The notes: a model not told the origin generated them from the sequence alone. Positions 51,560 to 60,301 are shown, counted from the stretch's first letter. The stretch is 64,000 nt of DNA from Actinobacillus sp. GY-402 (GCF_014843355.1 NZ_CP062137.1:1178001-1242000); one strand, 5' to 3'. A program made the numbers and translations.

Positions 51560-51910
51560 ATGTATAGCGTTTTATTATTTGTTTATTTAATTATTTCAAT
51601 CGTCATGATTGGCTTAATTTTGATTCAGCAAGGCAAAGGCGCCGATACCGGTGCATCCTTTGGCGGCGGTGCGTCCGGCACGGTTTTCGGTTCGGCCGGT
51701 TCTGCCAACTTTTTATCCCGTTCAACCAGTATTTTGGCCGTTGCATTTTTTGTTATCAGCATTGTCATCGGAAACATTAACTCTCACCGCGACAACGTTA
51801 AACAAGGCAAATTTGATGATTTATCGCAAGCCGCTCAACAAATTGAACAGCAACAAAAAACCGTTGCACCGGCAGTAGAAAATAAAAACGCCGATATTCC
51901 TCAAAACTAA
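51560..51910 (+). CDS. secG: Protein-export membrane protein SecG
   Basis: This 116-residue protein starts at the ATG at 51560 (MYSVLLFVYLI); an extra 11 upstream residues are unlikely. It has two transmembrane helices (about 3-22 and 52-72), with the conserved QQGKGADTGASFGGGASGTV loop between them, and a polar tail. It is the non-essential third subunit of the SecYEG translocon. tRNA-Leu(GAG) follows 23 bp downstream, the same order as E. coli secG-leuU. Confidence 0.95.
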   Translation: MYSVLLFVYLIISIVMIGLILIQQGKGADTGASFGGGASGTVFGSAGSANFLSRSTSILAVAFFVISIVIGNINSHRDNVKQGKFDDLSQAAQQIEQQQKTVAPAVENKNADIPQN

Positions 51911-51933
51911 AAATTAACGATTTAAACGATAAC

Positions 51934-52019
51934 GCTCTGGTGGTGGAATTGGTAGACACGCTATCTTGAGGGGGTAGTGACCGCAGGTCGTGCGAGTTCA
52001 AGTCTCGCCCAGAGCACCA
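51934..52019 (+). tRNA. tRNA-Leu (GAG)
   Basis: 86-nt class II tRNA, GCTCTGGTGGTGGAATTGG..., anticodon GAG, long variable arm and encoded CCA. An AT-rich island begins just after its 3' end, a common integration position, although no duplicated 3' end was found. Confidence 0.96.
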
Positions 52020-52052
52020 TTTAAATGTTCCAAAAAGTTTCAAAAGTTCCCA

Positions 52053-52086
52053 AAAGGCTAGAATTTATAAGGTTCTAGCCTTTTTA
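52053..52086. terminator. Terminator of secG/tRNA-Leu
   Basis: AAGGCTAGAA / TTCTAGCCTT forms a 10-bp stem with loop TTTATAAGG and is followed by TTTATTAT. Confidence 0.8.
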
Positions 52087-52112
52087 TTATAGCAAACAAA
52101 GTCTGGCTATAA

Positions 52113-52141
52113 TAAAAAAAGCGGTCACTTGACCGCTTTTT
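52113..52141 (-). terminator. Terminator of the ABC-3C cassette
   Basis: AAAGCGGTCA / TGACCGCTTT stems flanked by A- and T-runs lie directly after the ATPase stop. Termination should work in both directions. Confidence 0.85.
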
Positions 52142-53902
52142 TTACCATGCAGACATCTTAAATAATAACCCTGAATCGTCCTGATCATGTAATATTTTTA
52201 TAACTTCACCTGGGGATATAAAATTACTATCCCCATTAGGAATGTCTGCATCAATCAATGTAATAATTTGTTGTAATCCATACTCTGAATATTCACGCAT
52301 GACAGCTAAAAGTTTTTCTTTGATTCTGTCATCTAAAGATTCAAACACCCCATCATGATATAAGAATAAATGATACCCTTGTTCGGTATAAACTCTTGCT
52401 AATGCCATATCAAACGCAATGCAAAGCAATTTTTTGTAAGAATGCCCCTTATGAGCTTCTTTTTCTGTGAATTTATATTCAAATTCAATATTACCATTTG
52501 AATTAACATTCACACTAAGAAAAGCATCATTATTTAATGTTTTCTGAATAATAGAACCAAAGTATGTCCGGACTTTAGTAAAAAGACTATTTGAATCTGC
52601 TTTTACATTTTGTGTAACATTATCTCTTATTAGATTCTCCACTGATTCAAGCTCACTAGATAGCAAGGATTTTTGTTTTTTTATATCTTCTCTTTGATAA
52701 ATAATATCTCTTATTTTTTCTAAATAAATTAATCTAGCAGTCCGCTCATTCAGTTCGTTGGATATGGATTTATATTTATCAAAAATATCTTTCTCACTAA
52801 GAAAAGCTAGTTTGTTAGATTTTTCCTTATTTAGCCTTGTGAGCTCTTCTGATATATTTTGAATTTTTGGTTCAATCTCTTTTAACTCTTTTGATAAATA
52901 TTCAATTCTCTCTTTATTTATCGCCTCATTAAATTGAATCAAATCATCGAAAGAATGCTTAATTTGTTCTGGAAAAACTAAACCGGCTTCATCAAAAAGG
53001 GCTTTAGCTTCAGCAGTACTAAATGAAATTTTCTTTGTTTTTAGAGAGTTTCTAATTCTTTTTCTATCATTTTCTAAGTAAAAAAGATCATCATTAAGAA
53101 TAACAATCTGATCATTAATCAAATCCACTAAGTTTGAGATTTCTTCTTTATCCTGATTGCCAAAATCAAGTTCATCTAATTGTGTTTTAAAATCTTGAAT
53201 TTTTAACTTTATTAACTCAATTTCACCTTCAATATCTGATACTGATTGGGCATCTGTCTTATTTTGGGAACTAATGAAATTTTCTTGTTCAGATAATTTA
53301 TTTAAATCATCAATTAATAATCCTCTTTGCTTAAGCAATGTATCATCAAAGCCAAGCAGTTTTGCTAAAAAAGGTTTCCAATGAATATCTTTTCCTCTAT
53401 GTTTTGATAATCTAAAAGGGTCTTGGAAATCATTTTGAGTACGCAATAAATAACCAATAAGCTGACGGAAGGAATAACCTTTTATAAATTGAAAGTTGAA
53501 GAGACTATCTAATAGTGCTTTAGATTGTTCAAAAGAAAGAGATTTGTCCCACTCAGAATCAAGCAATCCACGATAATCTTGATCTACAGAAGAATGATAT
53601 TTAAATCGCATCGTAGTTGGTTCACTAACAGAACGTGAAACCGTCACAAACTGATCTGTTGCATATTCTATTTCTAGAAAAAAAACAAACTCATTAAATT
53701 GGTCTAAGTTTTGAAAAAACATGGAGTCTTTTTTCTTTCCTAAGCAATAATCTATAACTTGTGCAAGAATTGATTTACCTAAGTTATGTGTATTTTTATC
53801 TTTGCTTGAAGTGACCTTTCCAAGCACAGCATTGAACCCATCGTTAAATATAATGGGTTCAAAAACAGTAGGATAATTCATATAAATTTTAGAAAGGCGC
53901 AT
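52142..53902 (-). CDS. DUF2326-type ABC ATPase of a three-component (ABC-3C) conflict system
   Basis: This 586-residue SMC/Rad50-like ATPase has an unusual N-terminal P-loop (Gly28 ... NTHNLGKS at 37-44). A long coiled coil (about 195-465) and a C-terminal ATPase half with a signature-like HKGHSYKKLLCIAFDMAL and Walker B YHLFLYHDG follow. In Walker B the usual catalytic Glu is replaced by Gly, as I recall for DUF2326 proteins. No membrane domain is present. Such ATPases, together with a small middle component and an effector, make up predicted ABC-3C defence systems. The gene is clearly more AT-rich than its core neighbours. Function here is inferred from architecture and cassette. Confidence 0.82.
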   Translation of the reverse strand: MRLSKIYMNYPTVFEPIIFNDGFNAVLGKVTSSKDKNTHNLGKSILAQVIDYCLGKKKDSMFFQNLDQFNEFVFFLEIEYATDQFVTVSRSVSEPTTMRFKYHSSVDQDYRGLLDSEWDKSLSFEQSKALLDSLFNFQFIKGYSFRQLIGYLLRTQNDFQDPFRLSKHRGKDIHWKPFLAKLLGFDDTLLKQRGLLIDDLNKLSEQENFISSQNKTDAQSVSDIEGEIELIKLKIQDFKTQLDELDFGNQDKEEISNLVDLINDQIVILNDDLFYLENDRKRIRNSLKTKKISFSTAEAKALFDEAGLVFPEQIKHSFDDLIQFNEAINKERIEYLSKELKEIEPKIQNISEELTRLNKEKSNKLAFLSEKDIFDKYKSISNELNERTARLIYLEKIRDIIYQREDIKKQKSLLSSELESVENLIRDNVTQNVKADSNSLFTKVRTYFGSIIQKTLNNDAFLSVNVNSNGNIEFEYKFTEKEAHKGHSYKKLLCIAFDMALARVYTEQGYHLFLYHDGVFESLDDRIKEKLLAVMREYSEYGLQQIITLIDADIPNGDSNFISPGEVIKILHDQDDSGLLFKMSAW

Positions 53903-53904
53903 GA

Positions 53905-54147
53905 CTATTTCCCTATGTACTCAAAACTATCTGTTTTTTGATGATACTTAACGACACCGAGCAAAAATAATAGATTTATAGCTGGTAAAAACAGTACGCT
54001 AGCACATTCATTATACTGTTCTAACACATCTTTTAGCTTGTCAAATTGTACTAACTTTTTTTTGATAAGCACTCTTAGCAATACGCAACTACTGCTAATT
54101 ATCGCCTTGTCAGGATCAGTGTATTTGTTCGGTTTAATCGTTATCAT
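53905..54147 (-). CDS. Small middle component of ABC-3C system
   Basis: This 80-residue protein (MITIKPNKYTDPDKAIISSS...) has predominantly helical, winged-helix-like character and no signal peptide. It overlaps the HNH gene by one base (TAATG) and ends 2 bases before the ATPase gene, so all three are translationally linked. Size and position match the middle component of ABC-3C systems, thought to bridge ATPase and effector. Sequence alone would not identify it. Confidence 0.75.
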   Translation of the reverse strand: MITIKPNKYTDPDKAIISSSCVLLRVLIKKKLVQFDKLKDVLEQYNECASVLFLPAINLLFLLGVVKYHQKTDSFEYIGK

Positions 54148-54908
54148 TATTTTATGCCTATGTCGCAGTGATAGTACATATAGAAAAGAATAATTGAAAG
54201 TGTGTCTTCTCGTTCACCACTAAGTTGTGAATTTTTCTCTATTATATCCTGAGTGATTTCATAAAACATCAAACTGGAAAGCTTTCCTTGGTTTTTTGCG
54301 AAGATTCGGATATTCAACGTATTGATTACACCTTGTAATTTTCTTAATGATTCTGCATTTCTAGGATCCGAAAAGAACAATTGAATGCTATCAAAATATT
54401 TCATATAAGCAGAAACAAGAATTTTCGATAATTGCTGATCGAAATCATTCTTATCATTTTTCTGAGCTAAAGAAATAGTTCTTTGTGTTACATCCAATGG
54501 CGTATCATTGTCACCTTGTTGAATAATACTATTGTAAAAAATCTCTACAACATCAACAATTAAACTTGCTTTAGGTGGTTCAATATTATTAATCTTACGT
54601 ACCACACTATCAATAAACTCTTTTTTGGTCTTTAATAATTCTTCAACAGTCCATGTATTTTCATCTTTATCAACCATTGAATGACAATTCGCACAAAGTA
54701 AAATGAGATTTTCTTCTGTTGTTACTTTATGTGCTGGATAATCTTTATCATATCGAGCAGAACCAAGGTTCTCCCCTCTAATATGAGCATGCTCACCGAT
54801 AATATAGCCATTTTCATGCCATAAATGACAGCGACAAATCGCACATTGAGCCGCAACACCCCATAAACGTTTCACATCTTTTGCAGGAACTTGTTTTTTA
54901 CTTGCCAT
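54147..54908 (-). CDS. HNH-type nuclease effector of ABC-3C system
   Basis: This 253-residue protein has an N-terminal HNH domain with a zinc knuckle (Cys22, Cys25, Cys72, Cys75) and the catalytic-looking GEHAHIRG (38-45), NLILLCANCH (67-76). The family usually cuts DNA. The remaining helical C-terminal part (about 100-253) is not recognised and probably contacts the other components. A strong AGGGGAGG ribosome site overlaps the stop region of the small gene upstream. I infer that it is the toxic effector released when the ATPase senses invading DNA. Confidence 0.82.
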   Translation of the reverse strand: MASKKQVPAKDVKRLWGVAAQCAICRCHLWHENGYIIGEHAHIRGENLGSARYDKDYPAHKVTTEENLILLCANCHSMVDKDENTWTVEELLKTKKEFIDSVVRKINNIEPPKASLIVDVVEIFYNSIIQQGDNDTPLDVTQRTISLAQKNDKNDFDQQLSKILVSAYMKYFDSIQLFFSDPRNAESLRKLQGVINTLNIRIFAKNQGKLSSLMFYEITQDIIEKNSQLSGEREDTLSIILFYMYYHCDIGIK

Positions 54909-54918
54909 TTAACCTCCC

Positions 54919-55140
54919 CTACCGCTTTCTCTTCCCTTTCCCACAAATACTCTCACAAGGCACACCGTCGCCATCGCGATCTAGCCTGATCATTCCGCAC
55001 TGTTCTAGGTGGTAGCGTGCATCTGCGCAGTTGTCCATATCTTTGCGTACGCGTTTGCCGTCATTACAATCAGGTCTAGCACAGGCAGAAAATGGCAGGG
55101 CAAGGCAAAGTGCGGTGAAAATTAGGATTATTTTTTGCAT
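54919..55140 (-). CDS. Exported Excalibur-domain small protein
   Basis: This 73-residue protein has a signal peptide (IILIFTALCLALPFSAC) and an Excalibur calcium-binding-like domain with four Cys and the EF-hand-like loop LDRDGDGVPCE. PFSAC is a borderline lipobox. It lies only 10 bases upstream of the HNH gene, on the same strand, so it is probably in the same transcript. Such proteins occur in phage and plasmid cargo; whether it aids the defence cassette is unknown. It contains an uptake signal. Confidence 0.75.
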   Translation of the reverse strand: MQKIILIFTALCLALPFSACARPDCNDGKRVRKDMDNCADARYHLEQCGMIRLDRDGDGVPCESICGKGKRKR

Positions 55141-55200
55141 ATTCTTAATATGACTATTTAAGCCACCCCATTAAAGCTATAAGTAATGCACTATTATTAC

Positions 55201-55524
55201 TTACTTTTTGATCTTGCAATTCCGAGATAACTTTTTACCGTTGCAACTTGACTCATCTAATCCAGCCACTACTTCTTGGGCTAGTATTTTTAATCCGTTC
55301 ATACCACTTTTATCAATCGCCTTAATAATCTCATCTTTAAATAGTTTTTCTTGGTATCCTTTTGCTACAAAATCTCCCACAGTGGCTAATTTGTTTTTAT
55401 TTTCAGTCTTACACCATTGTTTCATGGTTGCATCATGCAAAGTTCCTTTTTCTTGATACCATTCTTTTGCCTGTGTATTGGCGGCAAAGACAGTAATAGC
55501 AAGTAGTAGCAATAATTTTTTCAT
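55201..55524 (-). CDS. Small exported protein of unknown function
   Basis: This 107-residue protein has a clear signal peptide (KKLLLLLAITVFAANTQA) and a mature part of about 88 residues with three Cys (QWCKT, SSCNG, RNCKI). I do not recognise the family. It lies 60 bp upstream of the Excalibur gene in the same direction, so it may belong to the same unit. CTTGGAGAATGTGG-like purine-rich sequence precedes the ATG. Confidence 0.65.
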   Translation of the reverse strand: MKKLLLLLAITVFAANTQAKEWYQEKGTLHDATMKQWCKTENKNKLATVGDFVAKGYQEKLFKDEIIKAIDKSGMNGLKILAQEVVAGLDESSCNGKKLSRNCKIKK

Positions 55525-55548
55525 TCCACATTCTCCAAATACAAAAAA

Positions 55549-55761
55549 TCACCACTTCCGCATTTTCATCGACAAACTAAACACGACACGACCGTGGATA
55601 TACACATTGTCTTCACGGTCGAATTCCCAATCACGATAATCCGCTGTTTTATTGTCTAAGATGACTAACATTTTTTTACCGATTTTTTGCAGGCGTTTCA
55701 CAAAGGTGTGAGTGTCATAAGTAAACATATAAATACCATCGACCGTGAAAAAGTTTTCTGC
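55549..55761 (-). pseudogene. C-terminal fragment of a phage LexA/CI-like (S24) repressor
   Basis: The frame encodes 70 residues, from AENFFTVDGIYMF through YDTHTFVKRLQKIGK to YIHGRVVFSLSMKMRKW, then TGA. It matches the last part of S24 peptidase repressors, including the KRLQ segment with its catalytic Lys. There is an in-frame stop just upstream (55762-55764) and the purF stop 10 bases further on. The N-terminal DNA-binding domain and Ser are absent. It is a prophage remnant at the island edge. Confidence 0.75.
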
Positions 55762-55773
55762 TTATAACCCGAA

Positions 55774-57240
55774 TTACTTCTTCGCCTTATCATTACGCTG
55801 ATCGGCGATTTCGTCTAAATATTCCGCGGTGATGTCGCCGGTGACATAGGTTCCGGTGAAAACGGAAGTATCAAATTCGCGAATATGCGGATTTTCTTGC
55901 TGGATGGAAATTTCGAGAGAAGAAAGATCCTGGAAAACCAAGCGATCTACGCCGATGAGTTTAGCGATTTCTTCCGTCGTACGACCGTAAGCGATAAGTT
56001 CGTGTTTGGTCGGCATGTCGATACCGTACACATTCGGATAACGGATTTCCGGCGCGGCGGAGGCAAAATAAATCTTGTTAGCGCCGGCCGCTCTCGCCAT
56101 ATCCACAATCTGTTCGGATGTAGTACCGCGCACAATGGAATCATCCACCAACAATACATTTTTGCCTTTGAATTCTGCCGCAATAGTGTTCAATTTGCGT
56201 CTCACCGCACTTACGCGCTGAGTTTGTCCCGGCATGATAAAAGTGCGTCCCACATAACGGTTTTTCACAAATCCCTGACGATAAGGCACGCCCAATACAT
56301 GAGCAATACGCAATGCAATATCGTTCGAGGTTTCCGGCACGGGAATAACTACGTCAATCTGTTCATCCGTCCATTCGCGGGCAATTTTTTGTCCCAGACG
56401 TTCTCCCATGTGAACACGCGCCGCATAAACGGAAACGCCGTCAATAGTGGAATCCGGGCGGGCAAAATACACATATTCGAAAATACAAGGACATAACTTC
56501 GGATTGTCCGCACAAATTTCCGAATAAATTTCGCCTTCAAAAGTAACATATACCGCTTCGCCCGGCGTGATATCCCGTACGAATTCAAATCCCACGGTAT
56601 CCAGTGCAACGGATTCGGAGGCAAACATATAATCCGTTTTGCCATTATCTTCCCGTTTACCCAATACCAACGGGCGAATTCCGTGCGGATCGCGAAACGC
56701 GACCAAACCGTGCCCGATAATCATGGCCACGCAGGCATAGGCTCCGCGAATATCCTGATTGGTTAACCGTAAGGCGGAAAAAATGTCTTCGGGAGAGAGA
56801 TGATATTTAGCGGTTTGATCGATGTGATAAGCGAGAATATTAAGCAATGCTTCGGAATCGGATTTGGTATTGACATGGCGGCGGGCGACTTTGAACAGTT
56901 TTTCTTTGAGCTCTTCGGAATTGGTTAAATTGCCGTTATGCACCAATGTTACGCCATAAGGCGAATTCACATAAAAAGGCTGCGCCTCAAATTCGCTCGA
57001 ACTGCCCGCCGTCGGATAACGAACGTGCCCCAAACCGGCATTTCCGCGCAAACGTTCCATATGAACCTGCTGGAATACATCGGTCACCAATCCGTTCGCC
57101 TTACGTAAATGGAAACAACGGTTTTCATCCGCCGTCACAATCCCCGCCGCATCCTGGCCGCGGTGCTGCAACACCATTAAGGCGTCATAAATTGATTGAT
57201 TTACTGGGCTTTGACTAACAATCCCGACAATACCGCACAT
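55774..57240 (-). CDS. purF: Amidophosphoribosyltransferase
   Basis: This 488-residue enzyme starts MCGIVGIV, with Cys2 as glutaminase nucleophile after Met removal. The N-terminal Ntn glutaminase domain (about 1-230) is followed by a phosphoribosyltransferase domain with the PRPP motif [13 protein letters not shown]. It makes phosphoribosylamine, the first step of purine synthesis. It lies 12 bp after cvpA, the usual cvpA-purF order. It ends slightly earlier than E. coli PurF (505); its 3' end abuts the prophage remnant. Confidence 0.96.
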   Translation of the reverse strand: MCGIVGIVSQSPVNQSIYDALMVLQHRGQDAAGIVTADENRCFHLRKANGLVTDVFQQVHMERLRGNAGLGHVRYPTAGSSSEFEAQPFYVNSPYGVTLVHNGNLTNSEELKEKLFKVARRHVNTKSDSEALLNILAYHIDQTAKYHLSPEDIFSALRLTNQDIRGAYACVAMIIGHGLVAFRDPHGIRPLVLGKREDNGKTDYMFASESVALDTVGFEFVRDITPGEAVYVTFEGEIYSEICADNPKLCPCIFEYVYFARPDSTIDGVSVYAARVHMGERLGQKIAREWTDEQIDVVIPVPETSNDIALRIAHVLGVPYRQGFVKNRYVGRTFIMPGQTQRVSAVRRKLNTIAAEFKGKNVLLVDDSIVRGTTSEQIVDMARAAGANKIYFASAAPEIRYPNVYGIDMPTKHELIAYGRTTEEIAKLIGVDRLVFQDLSSLEISIQQENPHIREFDTSVFTGTYVTGDITAEYLDEIADQRNDKAKK

Positions 57241-57252
57241 TTGCTCACCCTC

Positions 57253-57744
57253 TTATTTCGTTGTAGGTAAATTTAAAAAACTGGAATTCGTTTGAAGCTG
57301 CTCGAAAAACCATTCCACAATAAAACCAAAGTGCGGAATCAATTTTGACGTTTTCCACATGTCCGTCTGGTTAAAATTAGTGAAAGTATCGAGAAAGAAC
57401 AATAACGCCGCGACAATCAACACGCCGCGCAGAAAACCGAAACAACCGCCCAGCACACGATCGGTACCGGATAAACCGGTTTTATCCACTAATTGCCCGA
57501 CGACATAATTCACCACGGCGCCCACAATCAGGCTCAGAATAAATAAAATACCGATTGCCGTACCGTTGCGAATATATTCCGATTCGATTTGCGTCAGTAA
57601 ATTGGCCAGATAAGGATAGAATTGACTGGCAATGATAAATGCCACCACCCAGCTTGCCAGCGACATCACTTCGCGCACAAAACCGCGCAGCAGGCTGACA
57701 ACAATAGAAAAGACAATAATTGCGATGATAATATAGTCAATCAT
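57253..57744 (-). CDS. cvpA: Colicin V production protein CvpA
   Basis: This 163-residue membrane protein starts at the ATG at 57744 (MIDYIIIAIIVFS) after GGGGAGCGTTT. It has about four transmembrane helices, with the CvpA pattern LLRGFVREVMSLASWVVAF near the start and GGCFGFLRGVLIVAAL in the middle. Its role is linked to envelope stress and colicin V export. It is co-transcribed with purF. Confidence 0.93.
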   Translation of the reverse strand: MIDYIIIAIIVFSIVVSLLRGFVREVMSLASWVVAFIIASQFYPYLANLLTQIESEYIRNGTAIGILFILSLIVGAVVNYVVGQLVDKTGLSGTDRVLGGCFGFLRGVLIVAALLFFLDTFTNFNQTDMWKTSKLIPHFGFIVEWFFEQLQTNSSFLNLPTTK

Positions 57745-57816
57745 AAACGCTCCCCAAATTAACTCGGCTATTTTACAGAAAAAGTAACCGTTTGCGTAGT
57801 CCAAATAATAAGAAAA

Positions 57817-58257
57817 TTACAGATCGTCCCAAAAGCTTTCGTCCAGGTGTTTCTCCGCTTTTTGTAAAAGATCCGCCAAATCGCCGTAACCGGGCTGCTC
57901 GATCGGCGTTAATGTCACTTGCTTTTCCCGCAAACGGGAAAAAATCTCCTGAAATTTGACCGCACTTTGAGGCGGTAATTTCGTATTCGCCCGTTTTCCC
58001 AACCAATACAACCCCTGAAAAGGTAAACATAAGGCAAAAAGTGCGGTCAGAATCGCCGCAGAAAACGCTACATTATTGCCTTTGGCAAAAAGCTGCTGCC
58101 ATACCACGGCAAAAACCGCCAGAAAAGGCATGGCTTTTTGGGCGAAGCGGGTGGCGATAATCACACGATTTTCCGGGAAAATCGCCGCCAATTTCGGGTG
58201 TAAAGGCCAACGCTCGAGATAACGCTGTCCGCGTTTTACGGTTTGAAAAAATGCCAT
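57817..58257 (-). CDS. yfbV: UPF0208/DUF412 membrane protein YfbV
   Basis: This 146-residue protein matches the YfbV family: RGQRYLERWPLHPKLAAIFPENRVI at the start, two transmembrane helices (about 45-60 and 65-85) and a conserved QGLYWLGKRA segment. The molecular role is unclear; the E. coli protein has been linked to Ter macrodomain behaviour. It starts right after the truA stop, so it is read with truA. Confidence 0.88.
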   Translation of the reverse strand: MAFFQTVKRGQRYLERWPLHPKLAAIFPENRVIIATRFAQKAMPFLAVFAVVWQQLFAKGNNVAFSAAILTALFALCLPFQGLYWLGKRANTKLPPQSAVKFQEIFSRLREKQVTLTPIEQPGYGDLADLLQKAEKHLDESFWDDL

Positions 58258-59052
58258 TTATATCAACTCGTCAGGTAAAAATAACGGACCAAGCGGCAAA
58301 CGCGGAATCGCAAAACAGTCGGGATACGTCACCCCCACCAAATACAATCCTTCCGGTTTTGCCGTCGGCGCAGCAAGCTTGCGATCCCGTTGCTCCAACA
58401 GCCATTTCATCCATTCCGCAGGCTGACGACCGCATCCGATTTCCATCAAACTACCGACAATATTACGCACCATATGATGCACAAACGCGTTCGCCTGAAT
58501 GTCCACCACAATATAATGACCGTGTCGCGTTACCCGTAAATGATGCACATTACGCCAAGGCGTTTTAGACTGACATTGCGCCGCGCGAAAAGAAGAAAAA
58601 TCATTTTCCCCCAACAAAAACTGCCCTGCTGCGTGCATTTTTTCATGATCGAGCGGCAAATGGCAGTGGGTAATGCCCTCGGGCAAAACGGCGGAGCGCA
58701 AATGATTGGCGTAAATCAGGTAACGGTAACGACGCGCCGTGGCACTGAAACGGGCGTGAAATTCGTCATCCACGGTTTTCGCCCATTTTATCGCAATATC
58801 GTCGGGCAAATTGGCATTCGTCCCAAACTCCCAGGCACGCGCGGGGCGCACCGCACGGGTTTCAAAATGCACCACCTGCCCCGTTCCGTGCACGCCGCTG
58901 TCCGTCCGGCCGGCACAAAACACTTCAATTTTTTCGTTCGCCACAAAAGACAGCGCCTTTTCCAGTTCTTCCTGCACGCTCGGAAGTTTCTCCTGTCGCT
59001 GCCAGCCGAAATAACCTTTACCGTTATATTCCACACCTAAAGCAATTTTCAT
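58258..59052 (-). CDS. truA: tRNA pseudouridine(38-40) synthase TruA
   Basis: This 264-residue protein carries the catalytic Asp in [17 protein letters not shown] (near residue 52) and the second-half motif [15 protein letters not shown]. It isomerises U38-U40 in the anticodon stem-loop of many tRNAs. yfbV follows with no gap. Confidence 0.96.
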   Translation of the reverse strand: MKIALGVEYNGKGYFGWQRQEKLPSVQEELEKALSFVANEKIEVFCAGRTDSGVHGTGQVVHFETRAVRPARAWEFGTNANLPDDIAIKWAKTVDDEFHARFSATARRYRYLIYANHLRSAVLPEGITHCHLPLDHEKMHAAGQFLLGENDFSSFRAAQCQSKTPWRNVHHLRVTRHGHYIVVDIQANAFVHHMVRNIVGSLMEIGCGRQPAEWMKWLLEQRDRKLAAPTAKPEGLYLVGVTYPDCFAIPRLPLGPLFLPDELI

Positions 59053-59088
59053 AGATCGCGCTAAAAACTCCTCAAAACCGATTGGACT

Positions 59089-59110
59089 TCAAAAAACATC
59101 GTATTTTTTG
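59089..59110. terminator. Uptake-signal hairpin between rplY and truA
   Basis: TCAAAAAA / TTTTTTGA around CATCGTA is followed by CCGCACTTT. The element is the A/T-tract half of an uptake signal paired with itself; termination is plausible but weak. Confidence 0.45.
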
Positions 59111-59150
59111 ACCGCACTTTATCGGCTCACTTTACGCCAAAAACAAAAAA

Positions 59151-59180
59151 ACACCAACAATCGGGGATTATTGGTGTTCT
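59151..59180 (-). terminator. Terminator of rplY
   Basis: On the minus strand AACACCAA / TTGGTGTT forms a stem around TAATCCCCGATTG and is followed by TTTTTGTTTTT. Confidence 0.85.
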
Positions 59181-59194
59181 TCAACAACAGAAAA

Positions 59195-59482
59195 TTAAGC
59201 ACGTTTAAAGTCGATGTGCACTAATTTCGGTTTGAACGGATGACGTTGCATAGCCTGAACTTTTACCGCAACTTCTTTGCCGTCAATCACTAAAGTGATC
59301 ACGTCAGAATAGAAATTATCCTGTGCTTGCGCGTTGTTTAATTCATCGTGGTTTAATACGATGGAAACCGGCGCTTCGCTGCCGCCGTAGACGATTGCAG
59401 GAATTCGGCCGTTATGACGCAGGCGGCGGCTCGCACCCTTACCTTGCGTTGTACGAACTTCAGCGTTAAATTTAAATGCCAT
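59195..59482 (-). CDS. rplY: 50S ribosomal protein L25
   Basis: This 95-residue protein is the short (non-CTC-extended) form of L25 seen in E. coli. It includes [24 protein letters not shown] and ends [15 protein letters not shown]. It binds 5S rRNA in the large subunit. It stands alone between a terminator and a divergent DedA gene. Confidence 0.95.
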   Translation of the reverse strand: MAFKFNAEVRTTQGKGASRRLRHNGRIPAIVYGGSEAPVSIVLNHDELNNAQAQDNFYSDVITLVIDGKEVAVKVQAMQRHPFKPKLVHIDFKRA

Positions 59483-59685
59483 GTTAATGTTCTCTTAAAA
59501 TTGTAAAATGAAATCTCAGAAATTGCAGGCGACCCAGCAATTTCCCGTAACTTGCTCAAAGACCGGCTTTGAGGGCGTGAATTATAATGAATTTATCCCG
59601 CGAAAGCAAATTTAAACTGGCATTTAAACGCTAAAAAAGGCAAAATACACACAATTTTGTTCAACAACTTTGATGTGTACATTTT

Positions 59686-60294
59686 ATGGATTTACTGGTT
59701 AATTTTTTCACCGATTACGGCTATTGGGCTGTGTTATTCGTGTTAATTATTTGTGGGTTCGGCGTGCCGATTCCGGAAGACATTACTTTGGTTTCCGGCG
59801 GTATTATCGCGGGATTGTATCCCGAAAACGTCAATGTGCACATTATGCTGGTCGTCAGCATGCTCGGCGTATTAATCGGCGACAGCACCATGTATTGGCT
59901 GGGACGCATTTACGGCGTCAAAATCCTGCGTTTCCGTCCGATGCGGAGAATTCTCACCTTGCAACGGTTGCGCATGGTGCGGGATAAATTCGAACGCTAC
60001 GGCAACCGCGTCTTATTCGTCGCCCGTTTTTTACCGGGTTTGCGCGCGCCGATTTATATGGTGTCCGGTATTACCCGCCGCGTCAGTTTTGTCCGTTTCC
60101 TGTTTCTGGATTTCTGCGCCGCCATTATTTCCGTGCCGATTTGGGTATATCTCGGCGAACACGGCGCCAACAATCGGGAATGGCTGGCGGAACAAATCAA
60201 AACCGGCCAATCGGGGATTTATGTGTTTATCGGTTTAATCGCGTTATTCGTAGGTTGGAAAATTTATAAAGCCCGCAAATCTCCGAAAGAATAA
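59686..60294 (+). CDS. DedA-family membrane protein
   Basis: This 202-residue protein has about five hydrophobic segments and the DedA signatures (CGFGVPIPEDITLVSGG near residue 22, FVARFLPGLRAPIYMVSG near residue 107). DedA proteins are proton-dependent transporters or lipid scramblases needed for undecaprenyl-phosphate recycling and envelope homeostasis. The specific E. coli counterpart (YabI, YohD, YqjA and others) cannot be fixed. A terminator follows at 60302-60331. Confidence 0.88.
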   Translation: MDLLVNFFTDYGYWAVLFVLIICGFGVPIPEDITLVSGGIIAGLYPENVNVHIMLVVSMLGVLIGDSTMYWLGRIYGVKILRFRPMRRILTLQRLRMVRDKFERYGNRVLFVARFLPGLRAPIYMVSGITRRVSFVRFLFLDFCAAIISVPIWVYLGEHGANNREWLAEQIKTGQSGIYVFIGLIALFVGWKIYKARKSPKE

Positions 60295-60301
60295 ATAGGA
60301 C

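Noticed and set aside
52020-55100. Absence of uptake signals in the island as proof of foreign origin
   Set aside because: Gaps of similar or greater length without the AAGTGCGGT core also occur in core DNA here (about 23-31 kb and 43-49.5 kb), so the absence is not informative by itself.
51934-55773. attL/attR direct repeats from integration in tRNA-Leu(GAG)
   Set aside because: I looked for a copy of the tRNA 3' end near the purF side and found none; no integrase gene is present either.
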